Source: Mesostigma viride (lineage: Eukaryota; Streptophyta; Mesostigmatophyceae; Mesostigmatales; Mesostigmataceae). Taken from it: a DNA stretch of 64,000 nucleotides. Below the pieces are notes generated by a model. That model was not told the origin of the DNA. It saw nothing but the letters and a program-made list of their open reading frames with translations, and did not search any database. This document shows positions 19,636 to 31,025 of this stretch, in pieces; position 1 is the stretch's first letter; each line of letters starts with the position of its first letter. Where the stretch lies: positions 362,434 to 426,433 of the forward strand of contig RPFO01000076.1 in assembly GCA_009746045.1 (NCBI GenBank). The letters run 5' to 3'. Made by a program: the position numbers and the translations under genes.

Positions 19636-21431
19636 AATCGGTGTTCTCTGAACGTAGTTTCTTTATAACAGATGAGAATGAACGCCGCTATGTGAGTGGT
19701 ACTACGGGACGGTGGGCCTTGGGCTGGACCGGTTCCATGAGTTAGAATTAGTTGGCCAGTTTTGTATGGCCATTTCTAGTTCGTTAAGTTAAGTAGCAAT
19801 TAAGTTACTGTTGCTGACGGCTCATGAGGCGAGCCCGGGCTACGCCGCCCTAAAGTGCCAATTGCACGATGTTCTAGGTCTCTTTTTCTTGTAATCGGAT
19901 GTATGGGGTATGGGTATGGCGGATTACAAGAAATTTAATGCTGCCCTAATCGCGTCAGCCTTTTGGCTGGCGGTGGCCGATTAGAGATGGCGCGTGACTG
20001 ACATAGCTTGAACAGTCACGTGACTGTGAAAAAGAAATTAATTACCCTCGTCGGTTTTCTCCCCGCAGCTGGGTTCTTGGCCGACGAGAGACTATAAAAT
20101 ACTTCGCGTTTGCCTGCGCGTGGCACCTGTACGGAACTCTGAAACCATGAGTAAGATTTCCGTGCCACACTGCAGTGCCTACCGCTTTGCTGCGGAATGT
20201 CGCAGCAGGGTTGCAGTTCCTGACTACTGACTGCCGAAGGAAGGGTGGTCGGGTTACTTTCAGTGGGCATTGTGATGGACGACAAGTCTGTCGGCCCTCG
20301 CGTAAGTAGAAAAATATTTACCAGCATCCGCTCTTATGGGTGCGTGAGGTCTCGGGAATGTGGTGGGGACGAATTCCGGAATTATGCAATATTTCGATTC
20401 AGACCGAGACTTAAGGGGCCAGTTTAACAGACGGACCTGGGCCGGGCAGGACCAAATATTTTGGCCGGCCCAGTTGCGCTTGCGCTTTATCGGCCGCTGG
20501 GGTGTGTGATGAGAGCCTGCTCATCAACTAAAACCTGAAATATGGAAAGTTACTCCCCCAGGTGACAACGTTGACAGTAATCGAGATATGGTGGCATCGG
20601 GTGACGTCCTACAAGTTGTCGTCACGTTAGGGCGGCACTGGCCTTTGAGGGAGGTCCGTGGTCGTTAAACGAGGCGTCTTCTTCCTTGTCTTTGCGTGCA
20701 CATTCAACACCCTCTTTTACTGGCCGAGGGTGGAAGGCTGGGGGGGGCCCTGCGAAGGGTTATCGTGCATGAGGCTCGCTACAGCCGCCGGCGATTGTAA
20801 TGGTCGTGACCGTTGCGGCAGGGCAGCCTCGAGAGCCACTGAGCGAAAGTGGTTGGCGGAGCTTTGGAGATAAAGCACCAGGAAAGGGGGGTTGGGTAAC
20901 GAGAACTACAATCAATCATGAAATGGGTGCAGCGTGGCAGGCTCACTCATGGGTTCTGTAATTGCCCACTTATTGTTTTAATCAAATGTTGGTGGATTGG
21001 TAATAGTGGGAATAGAATCGGTGTTCTCTGAACGTAGTTTCTTTATAACAGATGAGAATGAACGCCGCTATGTGAGTGGTACTACGGGACGGTGGGCCTT
21101 GGGCTGGACCGGTTCCATGAGTTAGAATTAGTTGGCCAGTTTTGTATGGCCATTTCTAGTTCGTTAAGTTAAGTAGCAATTAAGTTACTGTTGCTGACGG
21201 CTCATGAGGCGAGCCCGGGCTACGCCGCCCTAAAGTGCCAATTGCACGATGTTCTAGGTCTCTTTTTCTTGTCCCGCCCTCCCTCCCTCTTCTTGTGTTT
21301 GTTTCTAGGGTAACGAGAACTACAATCAATCATGAAATGGGTGCAGCGTGGCAGGCTCACTCATGGGTTCTGTAATTGCCCACTTATTGTTTTAATCAAA
21401 TGTTGGTGGATTGGTAATAGTGGGAATAGAA
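19636..21431 (+). mobile_element. Split-direct-repeat element, family I, copy 1 (non-autonomous)
   Basis: Structure A1 (19638-19892), internal (19893-20893), B1 (20894-21015), A2 (21018-21272), 35-bp spacer, B2 (21308-21429). A1 equals A2 and B1 equals B2, in direct orientation, with B1 and A2 joined through a single AA. This is the split direct repeat layout of PAT/Ngaro-type tyrosine-recombinase retrotransposons. The internal region has no RT or recombinase. It has a TATAAAA sequence (about 20093) and only short frames. An inverted second copy with the same structure lies at 29031-30825. Confidence 0.8.
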
Positions 21432-22235
21432 ATAACATATTACCCTGCGCTGCACCGCAGATCCAGATGCTCCCCACTGGGCACCTACCCGGTTGAAGTG
21501 ATTATCAAATAATCATAACCTTGCTTGCAAGTGCGCCTTCACGCCAGGCTGCACTTCATGCAACAAAGGTATCAACAGTAACTCCACTTGTTGTTGCGTA
21601 TAGCATTAAATTATTTGCGACACTCGCGGGCGACTGCTCACTGGTGAAGCCTTCGCTCCCAACACGCTCAGTTGCTGCATTGAAGACCTTCATTGTCGAT
21701 GGCGACAAATTCTGACAGCCGCTTGCGACATTTGTGCTCTCTCCCGCTCTTGACAGCGCTACAGGGTCAGCTCACTTCCTTAGTGATTTCACTAATTCGG
21801 TAGATTAGTAACTCGATTGTACTAACGATTCGAGATTGCGATCCCGGGTCCGATCGGATACTCGTACTAATCTGTCGAATTTAGGGGGTTTCGACTTCAG
21901 TGACTTCAGTCAGACCCGAGTCATTAGTGGAAGTAACGTACTAACCATTCGCATGATTAGCAAATTGAATGATGTCAGACTAACGAGCCGAATTCATTGT
22001 ACTAATGAAGCGAATTCACACTAAAGAAGCGATTCTGGCATTAACGAAGCGATTCTGGCACTAACGAAGCGAACTCCAGCGTCACTGATGCCAGCCTGTT
22101 GTGCTACATATTGTGCGTCCTTCTGTGCTGCGTGCAGCGATGGCCACCGCAAGCGAGTAGACGTTTTTTTGTGGCTGATAAACAATAATCAAGAGTGTGG
22201 TTGCAATTAATTTGGGCACTGTCGGCAACATAATA
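21432..22235. other. No gene recognised; degenerate ACTAACGAAGCGA-type short repeats
   Basis: From about 21785 to 22075 the words TAACGA, CTAACGAAGCGA and related forms recur (for example GAAGCGATTCTGGCA twice at 22026-22062), suggesting an old short tandem repeat. The stretch leads into the HTH-coding exon. Confidence 0.4.
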
Positions 22236-22720
22236 ATGTCCGACGTAGGGTGGAGGGAAAAATATGCCAATATCGTAAAGGGGGTCAAGGGTTTCCTGGG
22301 ACAGGTAGCCCCTGGTAAGCATGCTGACATTCTGCAGGCGGCAATGGCAGCTGCCGGCAGTGCTGAGCCGGAGCCAGCCGTGCCTGCAGCTGCCATTGCC
22401 ACTGCAGATGCGAACGCCACTGCGCAGGCCGGAAAGGAGGCGTTCACGCCGCACGAGCCTCTCCCCTCCCCAATGAAGCGCAAGCGAACGAAGCACATCT
22501 TTCGCTCTAATGATGAGAAGGTGAAACTGGTGGATGACTTTGTAGCGGTCAAGGACAGCATGCAGGAGCGCGGATTTTTGACGAAGTGGTGCGCAGAGAA
22601 GGACGTTCACCCCAACACCGTCAGGGGGTGGCTGAAGAATCCCGCCAGGGTGCAACAGATGAAGACGGGCAAGAAGACGGCAAAGGCGGTGCCCAGGATG
22701 GTGGAGGGCAAGACAGCCCA
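22236..22720 (+). CDS. Exon encoding a helix-turn-helix protein, probably part of a transposase
   Basis: ATG 22236 opens MSDVGWREKYANIVKGVKGF. An Ala-rich middle and a basic PMKRKRTKHIF follow, then a stretch that reads like a psq/CENP-B-type HTH: KVKLVDDFVAVKDSMQERGF, then LTKWCAEKDVHPNTVRGWLK. HTH domains of this kind sit at the N-terminus of pogo/Tigger transposases and some plant-type ones. CCCA|GTAAGT at 22716-22725 looks like a donor splice site just before the in-frame stop. No downstream exon is recognisable before the minisatellite, so the gene is probably partial. Function beyond DNA binding is not claimed. Confidence 0.5.
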
Positions 22721-22976
22721 GTAAGTCTATAGTGTATACATATGTGTGTTGCCATTTAGTTCTGCACCTGTCTCTGTCAAAATTAGGTGTTTCTGTCCAA
22801 ACGAAGGATGTGAAGCATTCGAAGCATATCTGGCCAGTTGGTTAGCACTTGGTTAGCAGCGTTCTGATTTGTTTCTCACTCGTTTGCCCGATGCATGCAT
22901 ACAGCAGTTAAGTATGGTCTACTAAACCAAAGCATTCATGCCTATCCATGCCAATGTTAATGTGTCTATGCCTGCC
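22721..22976. other. Intron or spacer before the minisatellite
   Basis: An unremarkable sequence between the HTH exon and the tandem repeats. No acceptor site with following coding sequence was recognised. Confidence 0.3.
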
Positions 22977-23882
22977 CCCCCCACACCCACGCACGCATGG
23001 CAGCCCCCCCACACACCCACGCACGCATGGCAGCCCCCCCCCACACCCACGCACGCATGGCAGCCCCCCCACAAACCAACGCACGCATGCAAGGCCCCCC
23101 CCACATGCATGCATGCATGCATGCCAGCCACCCCAAAAAACCACGCACGCATGCCAGCCACCCCACACACTCACGCACGCATGCCAGCCCCCCCCCACAC
23201 GCACGCATGCATGCCAGCCATCCCCCACATGCACGCATGCATGCCAGCCACCCCACGAACCCACGCACGCGCATGCCAGCCCACCCTAAACGCACGCATG
23301 CATGGCAGCTCCCCCCTCACCCCCGCATGCATGCCAGCCCCTCCACACACCCACACGGAGGCATGCCAGCCCCTCCACAAACCCACGCACGCATGCCAGC
23401 CACCCCCACACCCACGCATGCATGGCAGCCCGCCCCGCCCCGCATGCATGCATGGCAGCTCCCCCCAACGGCCACGCACGCATGCCAGCCCCCCCCCACA
23501 CACACGCATGCATGCCAGCCACCCCCTACACCCACGCATGCATGGCAGCCCGCCCCGCCCCACATGCATGCATGGCAGCTCCCCCCACGGCCACGCACGC
23601 ATGCCAGCCCCCCCCCCCCACACGCACGCATGCCAGCCCTCCCACACCACGCACGGATGCCAGCCCCCCCCACACCCACGCACGCATGGCAGCCCCCCCC
23701 ACACCCACTCACGCATGGCAGCCCCCCCACAAACCAACGCATGCATGCAAGCCCCCCCCAAATGCTGCATGCATGCCAGCCACCCCAAAAAACCACGCAC
23801 GCATGCCAGCCACCCCACACACTCACGCACGCATGCCAGCCCCCCCCACACGCACGCATGCATGCCAGCCACCCCCCACATG
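22977..23882. repeat. Minisatellite, about 30-bp units (CACGCACGCATGGCAGCCCC-type)
   Basis: About thirty units of 28-31 bp combining ACGCACGCATG, (C/G)CAGCC and a C-run with CACA. Unit length varies with the C-run, so long frames in all phases on both strands are artefacts. The same unit family, in opposite orientation, forms the array at 42395-43510. Confidence 0.95.
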
Positions 23883-24720
23883 AGATCAAAGTGTAACATT
23901 CTTATCGATTGCCACACAAGGCGTCCCTGCCCCTTATTCTCTTCGTGCAACGGCGTAAGATAGGGATACAAACCACGATGCTTACTGTGCTCAATGTCTT
24001 CCCAACGGCAGCATGCTTATACATTTATTAATTAATTTACCATTGCCACAGTGCCATTACCATGGCCACTATTTGTATCAAGGAGACAACCAGCGCAGGC
24101 TATTTGTATATCAAAGAGAAAACCATATTACTTGTATTAATTAATTTGTCAAGGAGAAAACCATCTACCTACCTAGTTAATCAATTAGTTAATGAAACGT
24201 AGCTATTTATCAACCGGCGGTAGTCATGCGTCCAACGGATTTCAGAATGGTGTTTGACATGAATCACGGCCCACGGGCTTGAAGGTGTCTTCAATAGTAC
24301 CTTCAAAGAACAGCTAGTAGAGGACATGGGGGGCCTAGGACTCTCCGTGATTTGGAACAAGATGATGGACAAGGCCAAGTGGGCCCAGGTCATAGAGGAC
24401 AACGAACCCCCTCCCGTGGGGAAGCGCCCGCGTTTGCAAACATGCGGGAAGCGCGCTAGACAATTCGTCCATCCATCCATCCATCCATCCATCGCGGGGT
24501 TAATGCTCCGTGACTCCCCAACGGGAGCACAAGTCTAATTAATTAATTAATTAATTAATTAATTAATGGTACCAAAGTGGGGATCCATGCCTAGGTCCTC
24601 AAAATTGACTTAGTTGGCTGATGGTGTTTGGCAGGAATGGTGTTTGGCTAATGATAATAAATAGCACACCTTATTTTGTTAACAGGAATGGTGTTTGGCT
24701 AATGATAATAAATAGCACAC
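23883..24720. repeat. Dispersed repeat with ATCC and AATT microsatellites
   Basis: The segment 24463-24567 (CCATCCATC... then GGGGTTAATGCTCC, CCAACGGGAGCACAAG, and (TTAA)n) recurs at 41132-41215. The words AAGGAGACAACCA near 24080 and TCAAGGAGAAAACCA near 24150 recur near 41078. Hence a dispersed repeat family, possibly a non-LTR 3' end. A 36-bp duplication (GGAATGGTGTTTGGCTAATG...) occurs at 24636 and 24685. Confidence 0.6.
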
Positions 24721-24952
24721 CTTATCCACCCACCCACCCACCCACCCACCCACCCACCCACCCACCCACCCACCCACCACCCACCCACCCACCCACCCAC
24801 CCACCCACCCACCCACCCACCCACCCACCCACCCACCCATACAACCACACACAATGCACCAAATTGGTGCATTAGGTATTAGGTATTATACCCACACCCA
24901 CCCGAACACGTGCCCACCCACCCAGGCAAACACGCACGCACGCACGCACACA

Positions 24953-24984
<32 letters not shown>

Positions 24985-25020
24985 CCCACGCACGCACGCA
25001 CGCACGCACGCTCGCTCGCT

Positions 25021-25112
<92 letters not shown>

Positions 25113-25118
25113 CCCACA

Positions 25119-25162
<44 letters not shown>

Positions 25163-25170
25163 CCCAGTGA

Positions 25171-25214
<44 letters not shown>

Positions 25215-25218
25215 CCCA

Positions 25219-25290
<72 letters not shown>

Positions 25291-25293
25291 CCA

Positions 25294-25385
<92 letters not shown>

Positions 25386-26037
25386 GTCATGCCTTCCCTT
25401 CCTCTCCTCCCTCCCTCCCTCCCTCCCTCCCTCCCTCCCTCCCTCCCTCCCTCCCTCCCTCCCTCCCTCCCTCCCTCCCTCCCTCCCTCCCTCCCTCCCT
25501 CCCTCCCTCCCTCCCTCCCTCCCTCCCTCCCTCCCTCCTCCCTCCCTCCCTCCCTCCCTCCCTCCCTCCCTCCCTCCCTCCCTCCCTCCCTCCCTCCTCC
25601 CTCCCTCCCTCCCTCCCTCCCTCCTCCCTCCCTCCCTCCCTCCCTCCCTCCCTCCCTCCCTCCTCCCTCCCTCCCTCCCTCCCTCCCTCCCTCCCTCCCT
25701 CCCTCCCTCCCTCCCTCCCTCCCTCCCTCCCTCCCTCCCTCCCTCCCTCCCTCCCTCCCTCCCTCCCTCCCTCCCTCCCTCCCTCCCTCCCTCCCTCCTC
25801 CCTCCCTCCCTCCCTCCCTCCCTCCCTCCCTCCCTCCCTCCCTCCCTCCCTCCCTCCCTCCTCCCTCCCTCCCTCCCTCCCTCCCTCCCTCCCTCCCTCC
25901 CTCCCTCCCTCCCTCCCTCCCTCCCTCCCTCCCTCCTCCCTCCCTCCCTCCCTCCCTCCCTCCCTCCCTCCCTCCCTCCCTCCCTCCCTCCCTCCCTCCC
26001 TCCCTCCCTCCCTCCCTCCCTCCCTCCCTCCCTCCCC
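24721..26037. repeat. Compound microsatellite (CCCA)n, (CGCA)n, (CTCC)n
   Basis: (CCCA)n runs about 24724-24838, (CGCA)n about 24928-25383 and (CTCC)n about 25403-26035, each with few interruptions. The sharp changes of unit suggest stepwise growth. All long frames here are artefacts. Copy number in an assembly of such DNA is unreliable. Confidence 0.97.
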
Positions 26038-26069
26038 ACCACACCATCCAAGGCTGCCTGCCTCCTGTG

Positions 26070-26170
26070 TGTCTGGGTGGTCCCACGCGGAATGGGGTCA
26101 TTTTTTGCGCATTTTGCAAGAAAAAAACGCTAGTTTCAATCGTCCGATCGCGTTTTTTCGCGCGAATTTG
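26070..26170. repeat. Sequence flanking a tandem array, copy 1 (copy 2 at 43509-43600)
   Basis: GGTGGTCCCACGCGGAATGG, then a T-rich piece and GCAAGAAAAAAACGCTA followed by TTTCAATCGTCCG, is shared with 43509-43600. In both places it lies directly 3' of a long tandem array, although the arrays differ. This points to an element end or a preferred site. Confidence 0.75.
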
Positions 26171-26362
26171 GCGTCCGATCGCGTATTTTCGAGCTAATTT
26201 GGTGTCATAATGCTTAATTCATGTCAATTTGAGCGTACATTCCACATCGAGAGGCTTGAAATTTAGTAAAACATGTCAATCTAAGGGTATATTTCACATG
26301 GAGAGACTCGACAACAACCTAAACTTCGAATCTAAAACAATAGGACGAGCATTGCCAACCAC

Positions 26363-26557
26363 ATGGAGCGCTCATCATTTCCCCTCAACTTTTTTCCTGT
26401 GGGGGAGGACGGAGGGAAGTTGAAGAGGCAATTGTACTGGATGCCGCTAGACTACGCGATAAAGGTGGCAGAGCTGACGGACAGCAAGAGGAGGAAGTCG
26501 AAAACGCAAGAGCAGATTGCGGAAGCGAAATTACGGATAAGGCCCTCAAAAAATTAA
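26363..26557 (+). CDS. Hypothetical basic small ORF
   Basis: MERSSFPLNFFPVGEDGGKL, then KRQLYWMPLDYAIKVAELTD and a Lys/Arg-rich end (64 codons). Not recognised. It could be the last exon of a transposase-related protein, with a helical basic tail, or chance. It lies just outside the piggyBac left end. Confidence 0.2.
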   Translation: MERSSFPLNFFPVGEDGGKLKRQLYWMPLDYAIKVAELTDSKRRKSKTQEQIAEAKLRIRPSKN

Positions 26558-26670
26558 GTGCGACTGACGACCCTCCTATTGGTGTCGTATCCAGACATCT
26601 GCCCATAAAGCATCACGTCTTCTAACTTTGCATACATTGGATTCTCCGGATCCTTGTTGTCTATCTACCT

Positions 26671-26697
26671 GGAAAAAGGCCTCAATTGAGGCCTTTT
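26671..26697. repeat. Palindromic end of the piggyBac element
   Basis: AAAAGGCCTCAA followed by its exact reverse complement gives a perfect 24-bp dyad. It recurs once at the right end of the non-autonomous copy and as a tandem pair at the other end of each element (16820-16856, 30981-31020). It is a likely transposase-binding or terminal hairpin sequence. Confidence 0.8.
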
Positions 26698-26937
26698 TGT
26701 AATTTGGGTGTTGCACGTAATTACAATGAGCCAACAAACTTTATTCCATATATGAGCATAGGCCATCCATTATTATGATTGTTTTGGGGCTCCCAGCCCT
26801 TAACATCAGTAATATCACCCCAATACCTATTAAATTATGACCTCATAAAACAGGGTGTCGCTGCGGCGGCACCATAAATTCAACATGGCCATATAGACAT
26901 GCATGAAAATGGCACTAGTACTGACTTGCCTATGCAT

Positions 26938-28962
26938 CTAAGATGTCTTGCGGGCCTTGCGAGGCCTGCCCGACACGTGGTCAGCATAGCAGGTCCTGCC
27001 ATGCTTGCCTGAGGGTGCACACACGTTGACACGGCGGTGGCTAGCCGCGGTGCACTGCACGCAGTAAAACCATGCCTTGTACTCACACTGGCTGCACCCA
27101 CTTTGGCAGTCCATCTTTTTGAGTGTGTGGCCATCGGGGGCCTCGTCGCCCAGCTCCAGAGTGGCCACAGTGGCCCTGGCCTCCCTAATGCGGTCATTAT
27201 CCACTAGGTCCAGCCCTGCCTCCACGAGGTAGTCCCGGTACGACTTGTTGAAGCCGGGGACAAACTGGCGCATGGCAAAGAAGCCATTGGTGATCAGCAT
27301 TGACAGTGACTCGCTAATCTCGCGTACAACTGAGTCCTTGGTACCCCAGATGTCGGACATTGCGACCCCGCCCTGGCGCAGGGCATTGTGGTGGTCAATC
27401 ACCCCCATGTAGCTGCGGTAGAGCTCGGCCACCTTGGGCTGCGCGGTTGTGATGTTGTGCAGCACACCATCTGAGGTGGTCCAGTTCTTCACCTGGTTCT
27501 TCCCGGGCAGGGTGGTGGAGCAGGATGCCGCCAAGAGCAAGGGCAGCTTGGACTGGTGACCGCATGCAAACATGTTCATGGTTGTGTCGTCGGACAGCGT
27601 GGCTGTCGCGGTGTAGGCCACGTGGTCCCCGCGGCGCTTCAGCCCAGCAAAGAGGGCATCCTTGGGGAAGTTGCGGTGCCCAGTCTTCACGTTCAGCACG
27701 CCATAAAGGCCGTGCTCCCTCAGCGCCACCACCGTCTTCACGCTGCCGAACCACGAGTCAGCGATGACCACCCGGCCCGTGCCGAAGAGGTTCTTCACAA
27801 GGCGAAGTACCACGCCAGTGGAGTTGCCCCACTGTGCATTGAACTCCTTCCCCTTCATGTGCTCTTTGCCCTCCTGCATCTCCATGCCCAGGAGAATCTT
27901 GGAGAAGCCATCACCCACCGTCTTCAGCTCACGCCCGATGGGCTTGGGCTTGCGGGCCACCACCATCAGCCCCGGCATGCCCTTGCCCAGCCAGGTGATC
28001 ATCGACTCGTCGCACACGACCACCGTGCCAGGGGTAATTCGCTCCGCCAGGTGGGCATTGACAGTGTCATACCACCTCCTCACGCCTGCAAAAAGGTCGC
28101 TCTCCGAGCCCTCGTCATGGGCAGGAAAAGCGAAGGTCCAGGAGAGCTTCTCAAAGAGGGCGCGAGTCATGAAGCGACCGAAATTGTAGTCAATGACCTT
28201 GCCCTTCTCCCAGTACGCACGGTAGCCGCCTACGGCAGGATACGCCATCATGAGGCACCGAACGCCGATGAATTGCCAGAAAACTGGCGCCGTCACCGTC
28301 CAATCATCGCCGTACCCCTTCTCCCGGCCAGCGGCAGTCATGGTCTCGCAAAACTGCTCGACCCCCGGCACCATGAAGCGCACAAACGCGCCAGCACTGG
28401 AGGTGGCGGCGTTGGGAAAGCCATTGAGAGACGGCTTGTTAAAGTTGTCCGGGTACAATGCCGAGCGCTCATCAATGCGGACAGTTGCTGGCGTGGTCGA
28501 CCATTGAGGTATAAAGACGGGGGGAGGGTCTGCGCCATCGGCCGTCGTGTATAAGCGCGCCCAGAGCTCGGGCGCGCGCGCGCGCTCATCGTCGGAATCG
28601 GAGTCATCAGGGTCAGAAAACCCCTCCTCCTCATCCCCATCAGACTCCTGCAATATAGCCAGTGCCCGTTCATCGGCGCCTGCCCCAACATCCCCCCCCT
28701 CGGGTCCGCCGGTCGCTGGCCCATTATATGGGAGCAGCAGCCGGGTGGCAATCACATTCTCATCCCCGTCTATGTCCCACCTCACCTTCACGGAACTGTC
28801 ACTAATTACGCTTATCACAGTTCCGTCAATCTGCAAATCCACTTCCGGCACTTTTAGCCGTCGGGCCAGCTGCACGGACCATTTATCTGCACGACGAGCC
28901 CCTGGCTCGTTGAAATTTCGTGCAAAAGTGGACACACGGTCGTTTTTCCTGAACGACTCCAT
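26938..28962 (-). CDS. piggyBac-type transposase (DDE_Tnp_1_7 family)
   Basis: Catalyses cut-and-paste transposition. Intact frame of 674 codons if the ATG at 28962 is used (MESFRKNDRVSTF). The frame is open further upstream, but that part lies in the inserted element, and the relative at 17074 supports this start. An acidic region (DGDEEEGFSDPDDSDSDDER) precedes the core. Catalytic aspartates are visible in VVVCDESMITWLGKG, VVIADSWFGSVKTV and SYMGVIDHHNALRQGG, equivalent to the three Asp of piggyBac. The C-terminus is a cysteine-rich zinc domain with CSQCEYKAWFYCVQC and HGRTCYADHVSGRPRKARK. No disabling change is seen. Confidence 0.92.
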   Translation of the reverse strand: MESFRKNDRVSTFARNFNEPGARRADKWSVQLARRLKVPEVDLQIDGTVISVISDSSVKVRWDIDGDENVIATRLLLPYNGPATGGPEGGDVGAGADERALAILQESDGDEEEGFSDPDDSDSDDERARAPELWARLYTTADGADPPPVFIPQWSTTPATVRIDERSALYPDNFNKPSLNGFPNAATSSAGAFVRFMVPGVEQFCETMTAAGREKGYGDDWTVTAPVFWQFIGVRCLMMAYPAVGGYRAYWEKGKVIDYNFGRFMTRALFEKLSWTFAFPAHDEGSESDLFAGVRRWYDTVNAHLAERITPGTVVVCDESMITWLGKGMPGLMVVARKPKPIGRELKTVGDGFSKILLGMEMQEGKEHMKGKEFNAQWGNSTGVVLRLVKNLFGTGRVVIADSWFGSVKTVVALREHGLYGVLNVKTGHRNFPKDALFAGLKRRGDHVAYTATATLSDDTTMNMFACGHQSKLPLLLAASCSTTLPGKNQVKNWTTSDGVLHNITTAQPKVAELYRSYMGVIDHHNALRQGGVAMSDIWGTKDSVVREISESLSMLITNGFFAMRQFVPGFNKSYRDYLVEAGLDLVDNDRIREARATVATLELGDEAPDGHTLKKMDCQSGCSQCEYKAWFYCVQCTAASHRRVNVCAPSGKHGRTCYADHVSGRPRKARKTS

Positions 28963-29030
28963 GGCCGCACATTCACGAAATTGCACGCTCTCGTTGCGTG
29001 AAAACCACAATTTTTCACAAAAATAGGTAC

Positions 29031-30825
29031 TTCTATTCCCACTATTACCAATCCACCAACATTTGATTAAAACAATAAGTGGGCAATTACAGAACCCATG
29101 AGTGAGCCTGCCACGCTGCACCCATTTCATGATTGATTGTAGTTCTCGTTACCCTAGAAACAAACACAAGAAGAGGGAGGGAGGGCGGGACAAGAAAAAG
29201 AGACCTAGAACATCGTGCAATTGGCACTTTAGGGCGGCGTAGCCCGGGCTCGCCTCATGAGCCGTCAGCAACAGTAACTTAATTGCTACTTAACTTAACG
29301 AACTAGAAATGGCCATACAAAACTGGCCAACTAATTCTAACTCATGGAACCGGTCCAGCCCAAGGCCCACCGTCCCGTAGTACCACTCACATAGCGGCGT
29401 TCATTCTCATCTGTTATAAAGAAACTACGTTCAGAGAACACCGATTCTATTCCCACTATTACCAATCCACCAACATTTGATTAAAACAATAAGTGGGCAA
29501 TTACAGAACCCATGAGTGAGCCTGCCACGCTGCACCCATTTCATGATTGATTGTAGTTCTCGTTACCCAACCCCCCTTTCCTGGTGCTTTATCTCCAAAG
29601 CTCCGCCAACCACTTTCGCTCAGTGGCTCTCGAGGCTGCCCTGCCGCAACGGTCACGACCATTACAATCGCCGGCGGCTGTAGCGAGCCTCATGCACGAT
29701 AACCCTTCGCAGGGCCCCCCCAGCCTTCCACCCTCGGCCAGTAAAAGAGGGTGTTGAATGTGCACGCAAAGACAAGGAAGAAGACGCCTCGTTTAACGAC
29801 CACGGACCTCCCTCAAAGGCCAGTGCCGCCCTAACGTGACGACAACTTGTAGGACGTCACCCGATGCCACCATATCTCGATTACTGTCAACGTTGTCACC
29901 TGGGGGAGTAACTTTCCATATTTCAGGTTTTAGTTGATGAGCAGGCTCTCATCACACACCCCAGCGGCCGATAAAGCGCAAGCGCAACTGGGCCGGCCAA
30001 AATATTTGGTCCTGCCCGGCCCAGGTCCGTCTGTTAAACTGGCCCCTTAAGTCTCGGTCTGAATCGAAATATTGCATAATTCCGGAATTCGTCCCCACCA
30101 CATTCCCGAGACCTCACGCACCCATAAGAGCGGATGCTGGTAAATATTTTTCTACTTACGCGAGGGCCGACAGACTTGTCGTCCATCACAATGCCCACTG
30201 AAAGTAACCCGACCACCCTTCCTTCGGCAGTCAGTAGTCAGGAACTGCAACCCTGCTGCGACATTCCGCAGCAAAGCGGTAGGCACTGCAGCGTGGCACG
30301 GAAATCTTACTCATGGTTTCAGAGTTCCGTACAGGTGCCACGCGCAGGCAAACGCGAAGTATTTTATAGTCTCTCGTCGGCCAAGAACCCAGCTGCGGGG
30401 AGAAAACCGACGAGGGTAATTAATTTCTTTTTCACAGTCACGTGACTGTTCAAGCTATGTCAGTCACGCGCCATCTCTAATCGGCCACCGCCAGCCAAAA
30501 GGCTGACGCGATTAGGGCAGCATTAAATTTCTTGTAATCCGCCATACCCATACCCCATACATCCGATTACAAGAAAAAGAGACCTAGAACATCGTGCAAT
30601 TGGCACTTTAGGGCGGCGTAGCCCGGGCTCGCCTCATGAGCCGTCAGCAACAGTAACTTAATTGCTACTTAACTTAACGAACTAGAAATGGCCATACAAA
30701 ACTGGCCAACTAATTCTAACTCATGGAACCGGTCCAGCCCAAGGCCCACCGTCCCGTAGTACCACTCACATAGCGGCGTTCATTCTCATCTGTTATAAAG
30801 AAACTACGTTCAGAGAACACCGATT
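29031..30825 (-). mobile_element. Split-direct-repeat element, family I, copy 2 (non-autonomous)
   Basis: In element order on the minus strand: A1 30823-30569, internal, B1 29568-29447, A2 29444-29190, spacer, B2 29154-29033. It is essentially the inverse of 19636-21431 over its whole length. It sits in the piggyBac 5' region. The related non-autonomous piggyBac reads GAGGTGGAAAAGTACC at this point. Here GGTGGAAAA is followed by TCGGTG at one end and ATAG joins AAGTACC at the other, so the insertion used an AA core with no other duplication. Confidence 0.82.
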
Positions 30826-31025
30826 TTCCACCTCACATATCTTTTTGTAACCGTCGACCCCTGTCGACCCCAATGGGTCGGGACGCTCAGCACATATACC
30901 AGATTCGCGCCACTGGGGCCGGACGACCCATAGGACCGGTCCTTCCCGCCAAAATGACCGTCCCCAGGTGACCTTGGTGAAAAAGGCCTCAATTGAGCCA
31001 AAAGGCCTCAATTGAGGCCTCTGGG

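Larger units (their letters stand above)
26668..31025 (-). mobile_element. piggyBac element with intact transposase, interrupted upstream by a split-direct-repeat element
   Basis: The left end begins CCTGGAAAAAGGCCTCAATT and the right end reads AGGCCTCTGGG on the plus strand. Both carry the AAAAGGCCTCAA palindrome, twice at the right end. Transposase is on the minus strand. The 5' non-coding region is split at 29031-30825 by split-direct-repeat family I copy 2. The non-autonomous relative at 16816-18571 has the same end sequences. The TTAA duplication typical of piggyBac is not visible at either edge. Confidence 0.85.

Noticed and set aside
21013-21431. A-spacer-B block read as a solo LTR, with the upstream part as a separate element
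   Set aside because: The same A1-internal-B1A2-B2 order is found in five insertions of three families, with one AA joint at each outer end, so it is a single element type.
22938-23963. Long open frames on both strands rich in THACMPA-type repeats
   Set aside because: They arise from the 30-bp minisatellite. All phases are open on both strands and unit length is not a multiple of three.
24854-26197. Proteins of THAR and PPSL repeats
   Set aside because: Pure translation of (CGCA)n and (CTCC)n microsatellites.
28963-29130. Upstream extension of the piggyBac transposase frame (start MKWVQRGRLTHGF)
   Set aside because: That part lies in the B2 repeat of the inserted split-direct-repeat element and in the 5' flank. 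The related copy starts at the downstream ATG.
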